Shown one piece after another: positions 1-9,182 of a stretch of DNA of 18,596 nt (position 1 is the stretch's first letter; the number at the start of each line of letters is the position of its first letter). Source of the DNA: Haplosporangium gracile. Lineage: Eukaryota > Mortierellomycota > Mortierellomycetes > Mortierellales > Mortierellaceae. The notes under the pieces were generated by a model. It had not been told where the DNA came from. It searched no databases and was given only the letters and a program-made list of their open reading frames with translations. The position numbers and the translations under genes are program-made. The stretch covers positions 1-18,596 of the forward strand of contig JAAAUF010000815.1 of NCBI GenBank assembly GCA_015499985.1, given 5' to 3'.

Positions 1-136
1 TTTTTTTTTTTTTTTTTGTGTTGTTTTTTTCCGTTTGTCCTTCCGGCTGTCCTTCCATCTCCTTCTTGTCTGTTGTCCACACTGGCGACAAGATCTTTTT
101 TTTTTCTCCACTCATTCATCGCCACACACAAACACA
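1..136 (+). promoter_or_regulatory. Pyrimidine-rich 5' leader of the Zn2Cys6 gene
   Basis: The first 136 bases are strongly T/C-rich on the plus strand, beginning with a T17 run and with another T run near 97-106. They end in an A/C-rich stretch just before the ATG at 137. This resembles the leader style of the other genes in the window. The true promoter may lie outside the window. No TATA or other defined element is visible. Confidence 0.4.
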
Positions 137-3100
137 ATGTCACACACTTCCGCCAGGAGAGCCCCGGTCATCCAACAACCGTCTCATCCCCATGCCCTCC
201 ATCCGAACCACATATCCTCCTTCGCCATTCAACCTCCACTTGTGTACTCCGGCCGCTCTGCCGCCGCTCTTCCTCAGTTGTCGTCAGGGCACTTGACCCA
301 CCCACCAGAATGGACCACCCAGCAAGTCCCGACTTTTTGGCCACCACAACAGGACTCCCGGGCACGGATATTACTCACCCCTCCTCCCCCAGCTCGGGTA
401 CAACATCGGAAGCGACACAAAGTCGCTACCTCCTGTAATCGTTGCCGTTCAAACAAGGTACCACACTCCCCAGCATGAAATGTTTTTTATGGGCAACTCT
501 GAAAAGACAGCGCGAAAGAAAAAATATTGCCACCAAGTCAGTTTCATTTTATCAGCTGATTTTTTTTTTTTTCCTTCCTGCACTTTTGATTCCATGCCTC
601 CTTTGTTGTTTACTTAGAGAAAATGCGATGGTGGTGTCCCTTGTGCCAGTTGTCTCAAAAAGAATGTCAACTGTCGATACACGGATGCACAACTCTCTCG
701 TGCCGCCTGGGGCGACTCGCTTCTCAGCGACGAAAAAGTCATTGGCGTCATCGCCGATAAGCCCAAGACTCAACTCTTCTACACAGGCGTCAACCCTCTT
801 CAATCAAACGATCCTCGTTCGCAAGCAATTCGCTCACAGTCCAAACACCATTCAAGACTTATCCGTGTTGCACATCCCGGTCCTCAATTTCATTTATTAG
901 CAGCATCAGTGACCGGTCCAAGGCAAGACAAGACGCCATCACACCAGAATAGGCACCAACAGCCCTCACAAGCCAGTGCTCGTTCAGTCCCGTCGACAGC
1001 GGCGGCCAGCACTCTATCAACAGATGACGGTCATCTCGGTCTTTCTCCTCTACTTCCGGCGCCCAATCGACTGCTTGCGACCCAGCAGCAGATAGCTATC
1101 CAATCATGGGCGAATGGCGGATTTCAGGAACTCTTGTTTGGAGCGACCGTTGGCCAATCACAGCCGTCCTCGGTCAACAATCCTGCTCTGGAATATTATG
1201 CCACCGAAGAGTCGTATGTGCTACAGCAGGATCGTCCCGACCACCACCACCACGACCAAGTCGTGGACGAGGAATACATCAAGACCAGGAGGGTACAGAA
1301 GATGGCCAAAGACCTCATCGACATCAAGAGAAGCGAGTACGCTTTACTCATGCCTCGACATATCCTCCACGAGGATGACGAACTATTTGTGGTCCGAAAC
1401 CTTCAAACCAATCCTAAATCCCAACGTATCCCGCCTCGTCTCATGATTGTCCCTCGTGATGCCAACTACCTTGTCGAGGTTTTTTTTGAGGTACTTGGAA
1501 ACCGAACAAAAAAATTCATTGGCGTGCAAGAACTTGTTTTTTTTTTTATGTGCGTTACCTACATACACATGGCTCATACCGCCTATGTCGCTGAATATGA
1601 GGGCTGACTAATTGGATGCAATCCTCGCTTTATTCATTTCGCTTGTGCATAGAATGCCCACTTCTACTACCCAATCTTGAATCGAGCAGTCGTCGAGCTC
1701 TGTTTGATGGAGTCTCACACTCCCGACTCGATGCTCTTGCTGAACACTGTTTTCATGGTTGCTTGCAAGCATCTGCCGCGGATTGAGGATACGAGGCGCG
1801 CAATTGAGTTCCGCGAACGTGTTCGAGGTAGGCCCTTTGGCAAATTTGGCCTTGTTCGTATCACCGAGTGTGTACACACGTTGGTTATGATAACCAATCA
1901 TAGGCTAATGATGCTTACCCATGTCACTGCATCTACTTCTTGAACCACATAGAGTTGCGTCGGTGCATCGAGGACCGGACACAAATGAACTTTATGTTAG
2001 CTGAGATGATGGGGTTCATGGCCGTCTACGGACTCTTCGGTATCACCCCTGGAATGATGGAGTACTGTGGGACCCATCGGACGTTTACGAGCAAGAATTC
2101 AGGAACGCAACTCAGTAACCCCGAGACTGAGCTCTTGAGGGAAGGATTTCCAAAGGGTTTACTTCCTGAGGTCAACCACCAGAACAAGCTATGGCTGTTT
2201 TGGGCGCACTATTTACGCGATAGTATATCCAAGCTGTACTTTGGCTTCCATTTCGGAGTGAATGCCAAGCCCTTGATCGCAGAGCTACCCAAGATCAAGA
2301 ATTTTGTTGGTCTCGGCGGGAGGGTAGCGCCCTCAGTTCAGTCAGCACCAGCAGCGACGGAAACAGCAGCTGCGGCGACGAAAAGGCGACGGGAGGTGTT
2401 TTCTGGGCCATGCACTGCACCTCCGGACAAGCGATTCCTGTCAGACCCGGCGACGCTTGCAGGCAGAGAATTGGGTGACCGGACACAATTTCGCAGCACC
2501 CAGGCTCATTCTGTTGGAACGGATGATAGCGGAGACGATGAAGGTAGTAAGTCATCAAGGGCAGGATCAGAAGGAGACCACGGTGTCGTTATGTTTTCCC
2601 AGCCACCGAATGGAGTAGAGCCTCCGTCAGGAGCTGGCGGAGCAAATTCGTCAGGACAAAAAGTTGCAGCACTTTCCAAAGCGGTACTCGAGGCACAGAG
2701 TCGGAGCAACTCGATCCTTCATGGGATGCCAGAGACTGCCGAAACATTGGACCCTGAAGCACTGGAGATCCACATGGAAAGGATGGAGATATTGTTGAGA
2801 TCCCAGGAGGATCCAACAGACGGCGGATCGTATGCTCGGGCACTTTTCCTAGAGGAAGTTCGTTTGTGGATCATCGGCCACCGCCTCTCTGCGTATCTAG
2901 CAAGTCGGACCACCGGAGATACACCTCATTACCCTGTTGGCCTGTCAGGTCTGACCACCAAGGATTCCAATGGCATCCCATCATCCGCTCACGAAAGGCC
3001 AGGTTTTTGGTCAGAGCAAGCATGGAAAGAAGATCTGGAGCTTCAAAGTCTGCAGGCAGACTTGATTGCATGGGAAAAGGCTGTGCCTGACCATTTGAAG

Positions 3101-4216
3101 TTCCGACTGGATGTGGATCACCCAGATATTAACCAAAAAGTCAACGGGAAAATGTGTAAGTGTGATACTTACTTCAAATCCATTTCGTTATATGAGTTGC
3201 ACAAAGCGCGTAATAATATCTGACCGTTTTTGCACTTTTTTAATGCCCTTCCGCGAATAGCCATAATCATGATGAGCTACTACACTATCACCATCCTCCT
3301 TCAGACGTGTTATCTTCCTGCGCTTCCAGATCCATTGCATCCAAAGCCCTCGTCAAAAAAGACCAGTCTCCAGGCATCTAACCACGATGGGTCCAGCAAG
3401 GACGCCGACTCTCATCACAATGCCCATGCAAGTCAGAGGCTCGGTTCCAGGTCTAGACCCACCTCTGATGTCTCCAAGGAGTCTCTTCAATTATCCAACA
3501 CGCCCCCAAACCCCTCTGCATCATCCACCAGAAGTACACCTCCTTTGAGCACAACAGCTACGCTGGCTCGAGTGGACGGAGATGAGTACTACAACACGCC
3601 CCACCGAATCTGTACAGAACTGGCAAACGTCGTCTTCCACCATGTCGAAATAATGCTTGACCGATATACGGGATGGTGCTCGATCCAGGCCAAGGTCAAT
3701 CACGCTCTCATTGCTGCGCAACGAGTCGTCTGCCTCAATGTCCGACTCGAGCGGAACTCTTGCACGATGCGGAACGAAGCCAAGGCCGCGTTCAAGATGG
3801 GCTCAGCCCTGTACAAGAAATTGGCAATGCTTCCAGCACCTCTAGTGATCCATGACAGACCACCTGAGGAGGATCTCAACTACATGAACGATCTTGACAA
3901 GGCATTCCACCAGATGGTTGTCACTCAGAACGAGGAACGGGAGAACCGGCGGCTGAGCGAGGATCGGGGACAGCAGCAGGGACAAGAGGTGGTTGAGGAA
4001 GAAGTTGAACAGAGATCGAATACTATTTTGAACTCGTTCGTCCTGGACACGGACAATCAGGATGATATTCCGACAACTGACGAGATCCATTCGCACGGCC
4101 TCGAGATCTTTGGAGGCGAAGTGACTGAAGGGTACGCGTTTGAGTTTGAGGAACCGTCGATATCGATGAAGGGCTCGTTTTCTTTCCTCTTGGACTCCCA
4201 TTCCATCACTGAATAA
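137..4216 (+). CDS. Zn2Cys6 binuclear-cluster transcription factor with fungal_trans middle domain
   Basis: The model is join(137..457, 618..1490, 1653..1827, 1953..3155, 3261..4216), 1175 residues. The start is the first ATG in frame and has A at -3. Cysteines 100, 103, 110, 116, 119 and 126 give C-x2-C-x6-C-x5-C-x2-C-x6-C, the Gal4-type DNA-binding cluster, preceded by a basic HKRHK-like stretch. From about residue 390 a fungal-specific transcription-factor regulatory domain follows (NAHFYYPILNRAV, then LWLFWAHYLRDSISKLYFGF and IIMMSYYTITILL). Two low-complexity linkers, about 584-718 and 885-957, interrupt it. The C-terminus is Gln/Glu-rich. Such proteins are nuclear regulators of metabolism or stress genes; the target genes cannot be read from sequence. 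The 1175-residue length is above the family norm, mainly because of the linkers. Intron 1 lies inside the zinc cluster. Gene identity is firm; exact splice sites are inferred. Confidence 0.92.
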
Positions 4217-4217
4217 A
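4212..4217 (+). terminator. Possible AATAAA poly(A) signal overlapping the stop codon of the Zn2Cys6 gene
   Basis: AATAAA occurs at 4212-4217 and contains the TAA stop at 4214-4216. T-rich stretches follow at 4231-4257, where cleavage could occur. An AATAAA this close to the stop would give a very short 3' UTR. That fits the tight convergent spacing with the ribosomal protein gene, but use of the signal is unproven. Confidence 0.35.
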
Positions 4218-4337
4218 CCGCTTGATCACCCTTTTTTTGAGTTTCGCGTTTTTTTTTCCACCCGATTTCGTGCTTTGCCCAAAGGATAGTAAAGGCGCGA
4301 CTGACGCGTATTTTCCTTTTATTTTTCTTTAACAATC

Positions 4338-4360
4338 AAAAAAAAAAAAAAAAAAAAAAA
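4338..4360. repeat. A23 homopolymer between convergent genes
   Basis: An uninterrupted run of 23 A lies between the stop of the Zn2Cys6 gene (4216) and the stop of the minus-strand eL42 gene (4494). Such tracts are nucleosome-excluding, and in convergent intergenic DNA they often lie near transcript ends. It could also be a small assembly-sensitive homopolymer. The surrounding 4217-4493 interval has no other gene. Confidence 0.8.
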
Positions 4361-4397
4361 TCCAAAGAGATGGCGAAGGAACGTAGGAGGGGGTGGT

Positions 4398-4403
4398 TTT
4401 ATT
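4398..4403 (-). terminator. AATAAA poly(A) signal for eL42
   Basis: Read on the minus strand, AATAAA occurs at 4403-4398, about 91 bases beyond the eL42 stop codon. It is the only AATAAA in the near 3' flank, so it is the likely cleavage signal. The 3' UTR it implies also holds a short TG repeat (plus-strand ACACACACA near 4469-4479). Confidence 0.5.
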
Positions 4404-4493
4404 GCTTGGTTGAGAGAATTGTGATTATTTCCTCTGAAAATGATAAAGGGGGTAAGGGAATGGCTTACGCACACACACAAACATTGATCAGAT

Positions 4494-5922
4494 TTAGAAG
4501 GTAAGAGCCTGACCCTTCTGCTTCTTGTCACCACCGAGCTCAAAGTGCTTGCAGCGCTTCAAGGCGATCTGGTGCTTGTACTTGCAGACCTGGCACTCCA
4601 AACGAAGGACGACCTTCTTGGTGGTCTTGGCCTTCTTGTGGAAGACGGGCTTGGTCTGACCACCATAACCGGACTGCTTTCTATCGTAACGACGCTTTCC
4701 TGTTGTATGTCGAATATTGAGTAAGATGGTGGTAGGTTTGTTGAGAGTTGGTAGTACCGGATGAGGGTGGGTTGTTCGTTGATTGTTGAGTTGGTTATTG
4801 ATAGTTGCATTATTTTTCGTAGCAAATGATGCGAATTGACAGGTGGTATCCAGAGGTTTCCGTGAAAGATAGGCGTCAACGTTAAAAGAAATATTTAGAA
4901 ACGTGTTGAGTCCAGCGATATGACGAGAGCAGCATTAAGGTAAATAAAAGAAAGAACAAAACGCAGTTAGAACACATATTCGCACACGACATCTATTTGG
5001 TTCCTGAAAAAACAAGAAAAAAAAAAAAAGGCTTGCCTACCCTGAGCGAAGAGCGAAGCCTTGCCGGTCTTGTACTGGGAGACCTTGTGGGCAGTGTGCT
5101 TCTTGCAGGTCTTGCCCTTGCAGTAGGTGTTTCTGGTCTTAGGAACGTTAACCTGAGAGCGAAAGAGAGAAGGTGGTGGAGTAACGGGGAGATAGGTGGT
5201 AAGTGGTCGTGTTCCTTCCAAGGTGGTTTGGTGTAGGTAGAGTAAAGGTGTGTGGGTACTGGATAGGTGAAGTGGGTATTCTGTTGCGTTGTGAGAGGCT
5301 TTCTGTTCAAAAAGCCAGCCTGAAAAGATGTTCCTCCTGTCCTGCTTCCTGTTTCCTGTACAGGCTTCTTGTCTGCACCGTCATAGGTTCTAGATGGCTT
5401 TTTGTTGTTTGCTCGTCCTTGATGAGCTCGGGAGTTTTCATGGAACCAAGCCATCCTTATTCCTGACGGTAGTCAGAACGAGAGGTTCATCCTGCCTGCG
5501 ATGATTGTTGATGTTGTCTGATCTCTCCTCTGACTTATGCAGTCATCGCCCTTAGCGCTCTCGTTTGTCAACAAAACGGGAAAAGCTCCTTGCAGGTTGA
5601 TGGGTTCGTCCGTCCTGACCACAGGTAAAAAGAGTCTTTGTTCTCAATAGCGCCGCGATTCGTCCGTTAAGTGCAGCATTATCCCCTCGCAGAGAGATTC
5701 AGACATCACTCTCTTTACTATCCCCCAATAAAAGTCGATAAGTTGTCCCGATCCCGATGCCGAAAAATAGCTCCATGGTTGCTGATGACTTCCGCGCTGA
5801 GGATGAAAGCAGACCGATAGGTTGTTGGCATCGATAGATCAATCGATGGATTTCATAACGTCCATGGATCGTTGGATGCGTGGCCAGCCAGCAATTTTCG
5901 CTCTCTGTAGGGCACACACCAT
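4494..5922 (-). CDS. RPL42: 60S ribosomal protein eL42 (L44/L36a)
   Basis: The minus-strand model is exon 5920-5922 (ATG), exon 5041-5152 and exon 4494-4699, giving 106 residues, the standard length for the family. The protein reads [20 protein letters not shown] onward and ends in [13 protein letters not shown]. The four zinc-ribbon cysteines appear as YCKGKTC near the start and [15 protein letters not shown] later. eL42 sits near the ribosomal E site and is the known target of cycloheximide resistance changes. The downstream intron (5040-4700) is GT-AG in phase 1. The acceptor at 5154-5153 falls just before GTT of Val2, so the start codon must come from an upstream exon ending in ATG. The only ATG followed by GT nearby is 5922-5920, with donor GTGTGT and a pyrimidine-rich leader. 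The body to 5152 is certain; the ATG exon and its 767-bp intron are inferred. Confidence 0.9.
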
Positions 5923-6299
5923 TCTGATGAAGATTTGAGAAGAGACGGAACTTGAAGCCAACCCAGCCGTCCATTTTGACAGCCTAATTTTTGGCATTGT
6001 GACTTTGATTTTTTTAATTCTATCAGTCTTTGCCCTTTGTTCCTGCGCTGACTCTGCCAGCCAGACAAGAACAGCAAGACACGACGTCTACGATACAACT
6101 CTAGATCTGCAATACATTAAAGGAAAGAGTGGTAGGTAATGCTTGCGGGGAAAGTCTAGGCTGTAACCAAGAGCAATCAATAGCAGGCTAGCCTGTCTGG
6201 TAGGAGGCTCTAAAAGAGCACCTCCTTCCTGCAAGCCGAAGCTGGAGGGGACTTTAGGGACGATGAGAAGAAGGGCCTCAGTGGTCCTTGAAGTGCAGA
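5923..6299. other. Intergenic: eL42 promoter side and 3' flank of the armadillo gene
   Basis: These 377 bases lie between the proposed eL42 start and the stop of the upstream armadillo gene, both on the minus strand. The part next to eL42 is pyrimidine-rich on the minus strand. The part next to the armadillo gene holds a 12-bp palindrome and a hairpin (6184-6226). I see no coding exon, tRNA or recognised ribosomal-protein promoter motif. Confidence 0.5.
6184..6226. repeat. Palindrome plus hairpin in the 3' flank of the armadillo gene
   Basis: CAGGCTAGCCTG at 6184-6195 is a perfect 12-bp palindrome. Seven bases later, 6202-6226 forms a hairpin: AGGAG pairs with CTCCT and GCTCT with AGAGC, giving ten pairs with a 2-base bulge and an AAA loop. 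On the minus strand both lie about 75-115 bases beyond the armadillo stop codon, so they would be in its 3' UTR. Function is unknown. Confidence 0.55.
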
Positions 6300-8862
6300 C
6301 TAGCTCAACGTCCGCGATAAAGTGCTTGGCTTGTTAAGGTTGACGCCGTATCGAGACAGCCTCCGGTCAAGTGCCGCTGAAATGATCAAGTATGAAAAAA
6401 ATATGTTTGTGAGGAATAAAGCAAGAACATGATTGAATGCGGTATGTCCTACAAGCCTTAGCTACAAGTAATTCAAATTGTTCTTACCTGAGGTCTTTGC
6501 TGCTTCCGCCATGACAACAGCCAACCGACTCAGCGATAGTTCGCCGGCCGTCCTCTCCATCTGCAAGAATACACAGCTTGCCTCAGTTAATCCCCGTGTC
6601 CGTAATAACTCATCCAGATCGGCCTCTATACCAACAATGAAACAAAAGTCGATTCAGATCAGACTCAAAATCATCAAGTGTATTATCAGTTGCTGAAAGA
6701 ATCAAACTGACACATAAAAAGCTGTAGTCTTACCGGAGCCCCACACCGTGACAAGGATATCGACGATGTACTCCTTCGCTGGCAGGATTTCTGTGGCCGT
6801 TTTCAGCGGCTTTCGGGACATTACCAAAAGTCCAATGTTGATAACTTGGGCAAATGCTCCCGACTCGATAAATTGGTGGCGCCACTGAGGATGTTGAATA
6901 AACTCGTGCGCCACACTAAGCGCCCAATACTTGACTTCATCGTCCTTGCATGCGAGACACTTTGGCAGACGCAGACCAATGCCGACATTCAAAGCTTGGA
7001 GCTGAAACGCGGCTATAACATTTAATAGGAAAAATGCGTGCAGACAAGAAGTTAGAGAGAATGATACAAGTCCAAAGTGTGAACTAAAACATGCTCAAAG
7101 ACTTACTATCTTGAATAATCATAAACTTGAGGGTCCGCAATACTAGCCTCGAGATGTAGATTTCGTCCGCTGCCAGCAGCACATTCATCGATCGACAAAG
7201 TCCACGCATCTCCTTGAAGTGATCCAGTGCAACACCTAGATGTCAAAACAGGATTAATTTTTCCCTGTGTTCAGTTCATACAACAAAGCATCACAACAAC
7301 AATTAAAGTGGCGCAAGCTCGTACCTTTGATAGCATATTCGTGCATAAGACCGATCGTCCAGTACACCAATTCAAGGTCGTCTATCATATTGACAGATAC
7401 ATTTAGTCCAATCAACCAATATCAGTCCATCGAGCAACGTACTTAACATCATGCCTGCCTTCTTGCACTCACCACTGCGAATGTATGTGGCGATAAGAGG
7501 CACAATGTCAAAGTCGAGGAGCTCAGTCAGATACCACCGGACATCGTCATCGTCGTCCATGATAACGATCAGTCGAACCAGCGACTGAAGACAGATCTTG
7601 GGCATATTGGCATTCCCAAACGAAAGTCGCGACATCTCGGCCAATGTCCTGATTAGGCCAAAACGGATTAATTCCGAGTGTAGTCCTTCTATCACAAAAT
7701 AAAACGCGATTGTCAATTCAATATCACCATTGACTCTCATGCACAGCGTGCTTGCAGCATTAAGATAAGCACTTACCACATGCCGTCAGTTGGTGGACTA
7801 CCATCAGCGACCAGTACTGGAGTTCATTAGCGGGTTCCACCTTGACGAGAAACCGTGTGAGCGGTTCCAAGATTCCGTACTGCACAACTTGCCTCCGCCT
7901 TGTATCTATCATCCATTCAACAACGGTTTCCGGTGAGTCAAGGTCTATTGGACCTTCACTTGTTCCCGACATCATCCCGCATAACCATCCACATCGCACG
8001 CACCTGATCCTGAAATGAGCTCGCATATTGACACTGCAGCATATCGATGCGATTTCTCCCTGTTCTCGGGATCCTTCAACACACCGACAAGTACTTCCAG
8101 TGCACCTGACTCGACCAGCGTAGTCCGGTTACTTTCTGTTCGATACGGATCGATTGAGAAGATACGAAGAATTAGCTGACATGCTATCGTGTTATCGTGC
8201 ATGTAGTTAGGCCATTGGTCTATCTATCAAACGTCACTCACCACTTCTTGTAAGCAATTGAAGAGTTGTAACACCCTTCCATCGCTCCTCTTCAATGTCA
8301 GATTCTGCGACAGTGTCGAGGATATATCGGAGATTTGCGTCTGGGTTTGAGGAGATGGTATAATGGTTAGCAATAACATCTGCAGAATGCCTATTGCTTG
8401 GTTCAACAATCTTTTTTAGATACATACCATGCATTGCCCGGCTTAGAAGTATGCGGACAGAACTATTGACACCAAGCACAGTATAATTAATTCAGCAACA
8501 CGATAGACGATATACTCCACAATGTCTGCATTGTTTAATTATGAAGCCTAACCTTCCTTGCAGGACGATATTGTCCGATCGCGCCAGTTTGGCCAATGCG
8601 TCTATGCTAATCTCTATTTTCAGTCACCATGGTAGAAAAGCAGAGTACGCAGGAACTTAGTGTCACTACCAAGAGACAAACAGCAGTCCTCCGTCTTAAA
8701 GTCTCACGTACTGTCTTCGACCATGCCGAGAATATTGCGTGACTCCTGAGGCTCGCTGTCAAAGAGCGCTGTGGCGTGTCGGACAACCGAGTACATCATA
8801 AACACCAGCGACACGCCTGCGGTGAAGTAGATGAGCCTGTCGGCACCCAGGTTGGATGCCAT
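6300..8862 (-). CDS. Membrane-anchored armadillo-type repeat protein
   Basis: Minus-strand exons: 8862-8712, 8613-8553, 8462-8242, 8183-8004, 7944-7777, 7688-7473, 7381-7325, 7235-7107, 7012-6734, 6625-6488, 6376-6300. These give 558 residues ending in TAG. Residues 10-27 (LIYFTAGVSLVFMMYSVV) form one hydrophobic N-terminal helix followed by Arg, so the rest is probably cytosolic. The remainder is helical and armadillo-like, with a recurring signature: HRYAAVSICEL, QYWSLMVVHQL, VYWTIGLMHEY, KYWALSVAHEF. Helices such as ESGALEVLVGVL follow the usual repeat pattern. Topology recalls the N-anchored ALEX/ARMC10 group, but I cannot assign orthology or a compartment. Uncertain points: acceptor 8613 versus 8601, acceptor 7944 versus 7905, and a possible extra 48-base intron at 8427-8380. 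All choices keep frame. The gene is divergent from NDC1. Confidence 0.8.
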
Positions 8863-9182
8863 GGTGTGCGTAAGGGTGTGTGGAAGAAGTAATGGACAGG
8901 AAAATGACTAAAATTTCATGACAGCTTCTCTGAACTTGAACAAAGCCTGTACCGTAAAAAGCCACCCATATATTTTTTTCTATTTAAAAACGAGCCATGC
9001 AATCTTGCTTGTTTCCACTCCAACAATTCCCCCAAGAAACCACGCCCATTCCCAGGCCAGCCTAGCAGGAACAGCAGGACATTCGGATCGACCGGCTCGA
9101 CCACTCTTAGTCTCAACACCGACATTTACAACAAACGAGCGATTCATCAGCAACAAGGAAATTACACCTCGTCTCACACATA
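8863..9182. promoter_or_regulatory. Shared divergent promoter of the armadillo gene and NDC1
   Basis: This 320-bp gap separates two divergent start codons, 8862 (minus) and 9183 (plus). It contains an A/T block with CATATATTTTTTT and TATTTAAAAA at about 8967-8990, a plausible core promoter element for either direction. A C-rich stretch at 9010-9070 precedes NDC1. No coding exon was found. Bidirectional use is inferred from geometry only. Confidence 0.5.

Noticed and set aside
4993..5454. Long minus-strand frame starting MAWFHEN upstream of eL42
   Set aside because: Its end overlaps the eL42 exon in another frame. The ATG|GCTTGG context is a poor donor for supplying the eL42 start codon.
5460..5560. 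Possible C/D-box snoRNA in the long eL42 intron (GCGATGAC ... TCTGAC on the minus strand)
   Set aside because: The C box has a mismatch, I found no terminal stem and no clear D' or guide pairing; too weak to call.
5699..6098. Minus-strand frames between eL42 and the armadillo gene
   Set aside because: No family motif, overlapping frames, and position in the proposed eL42 intron and promoter.
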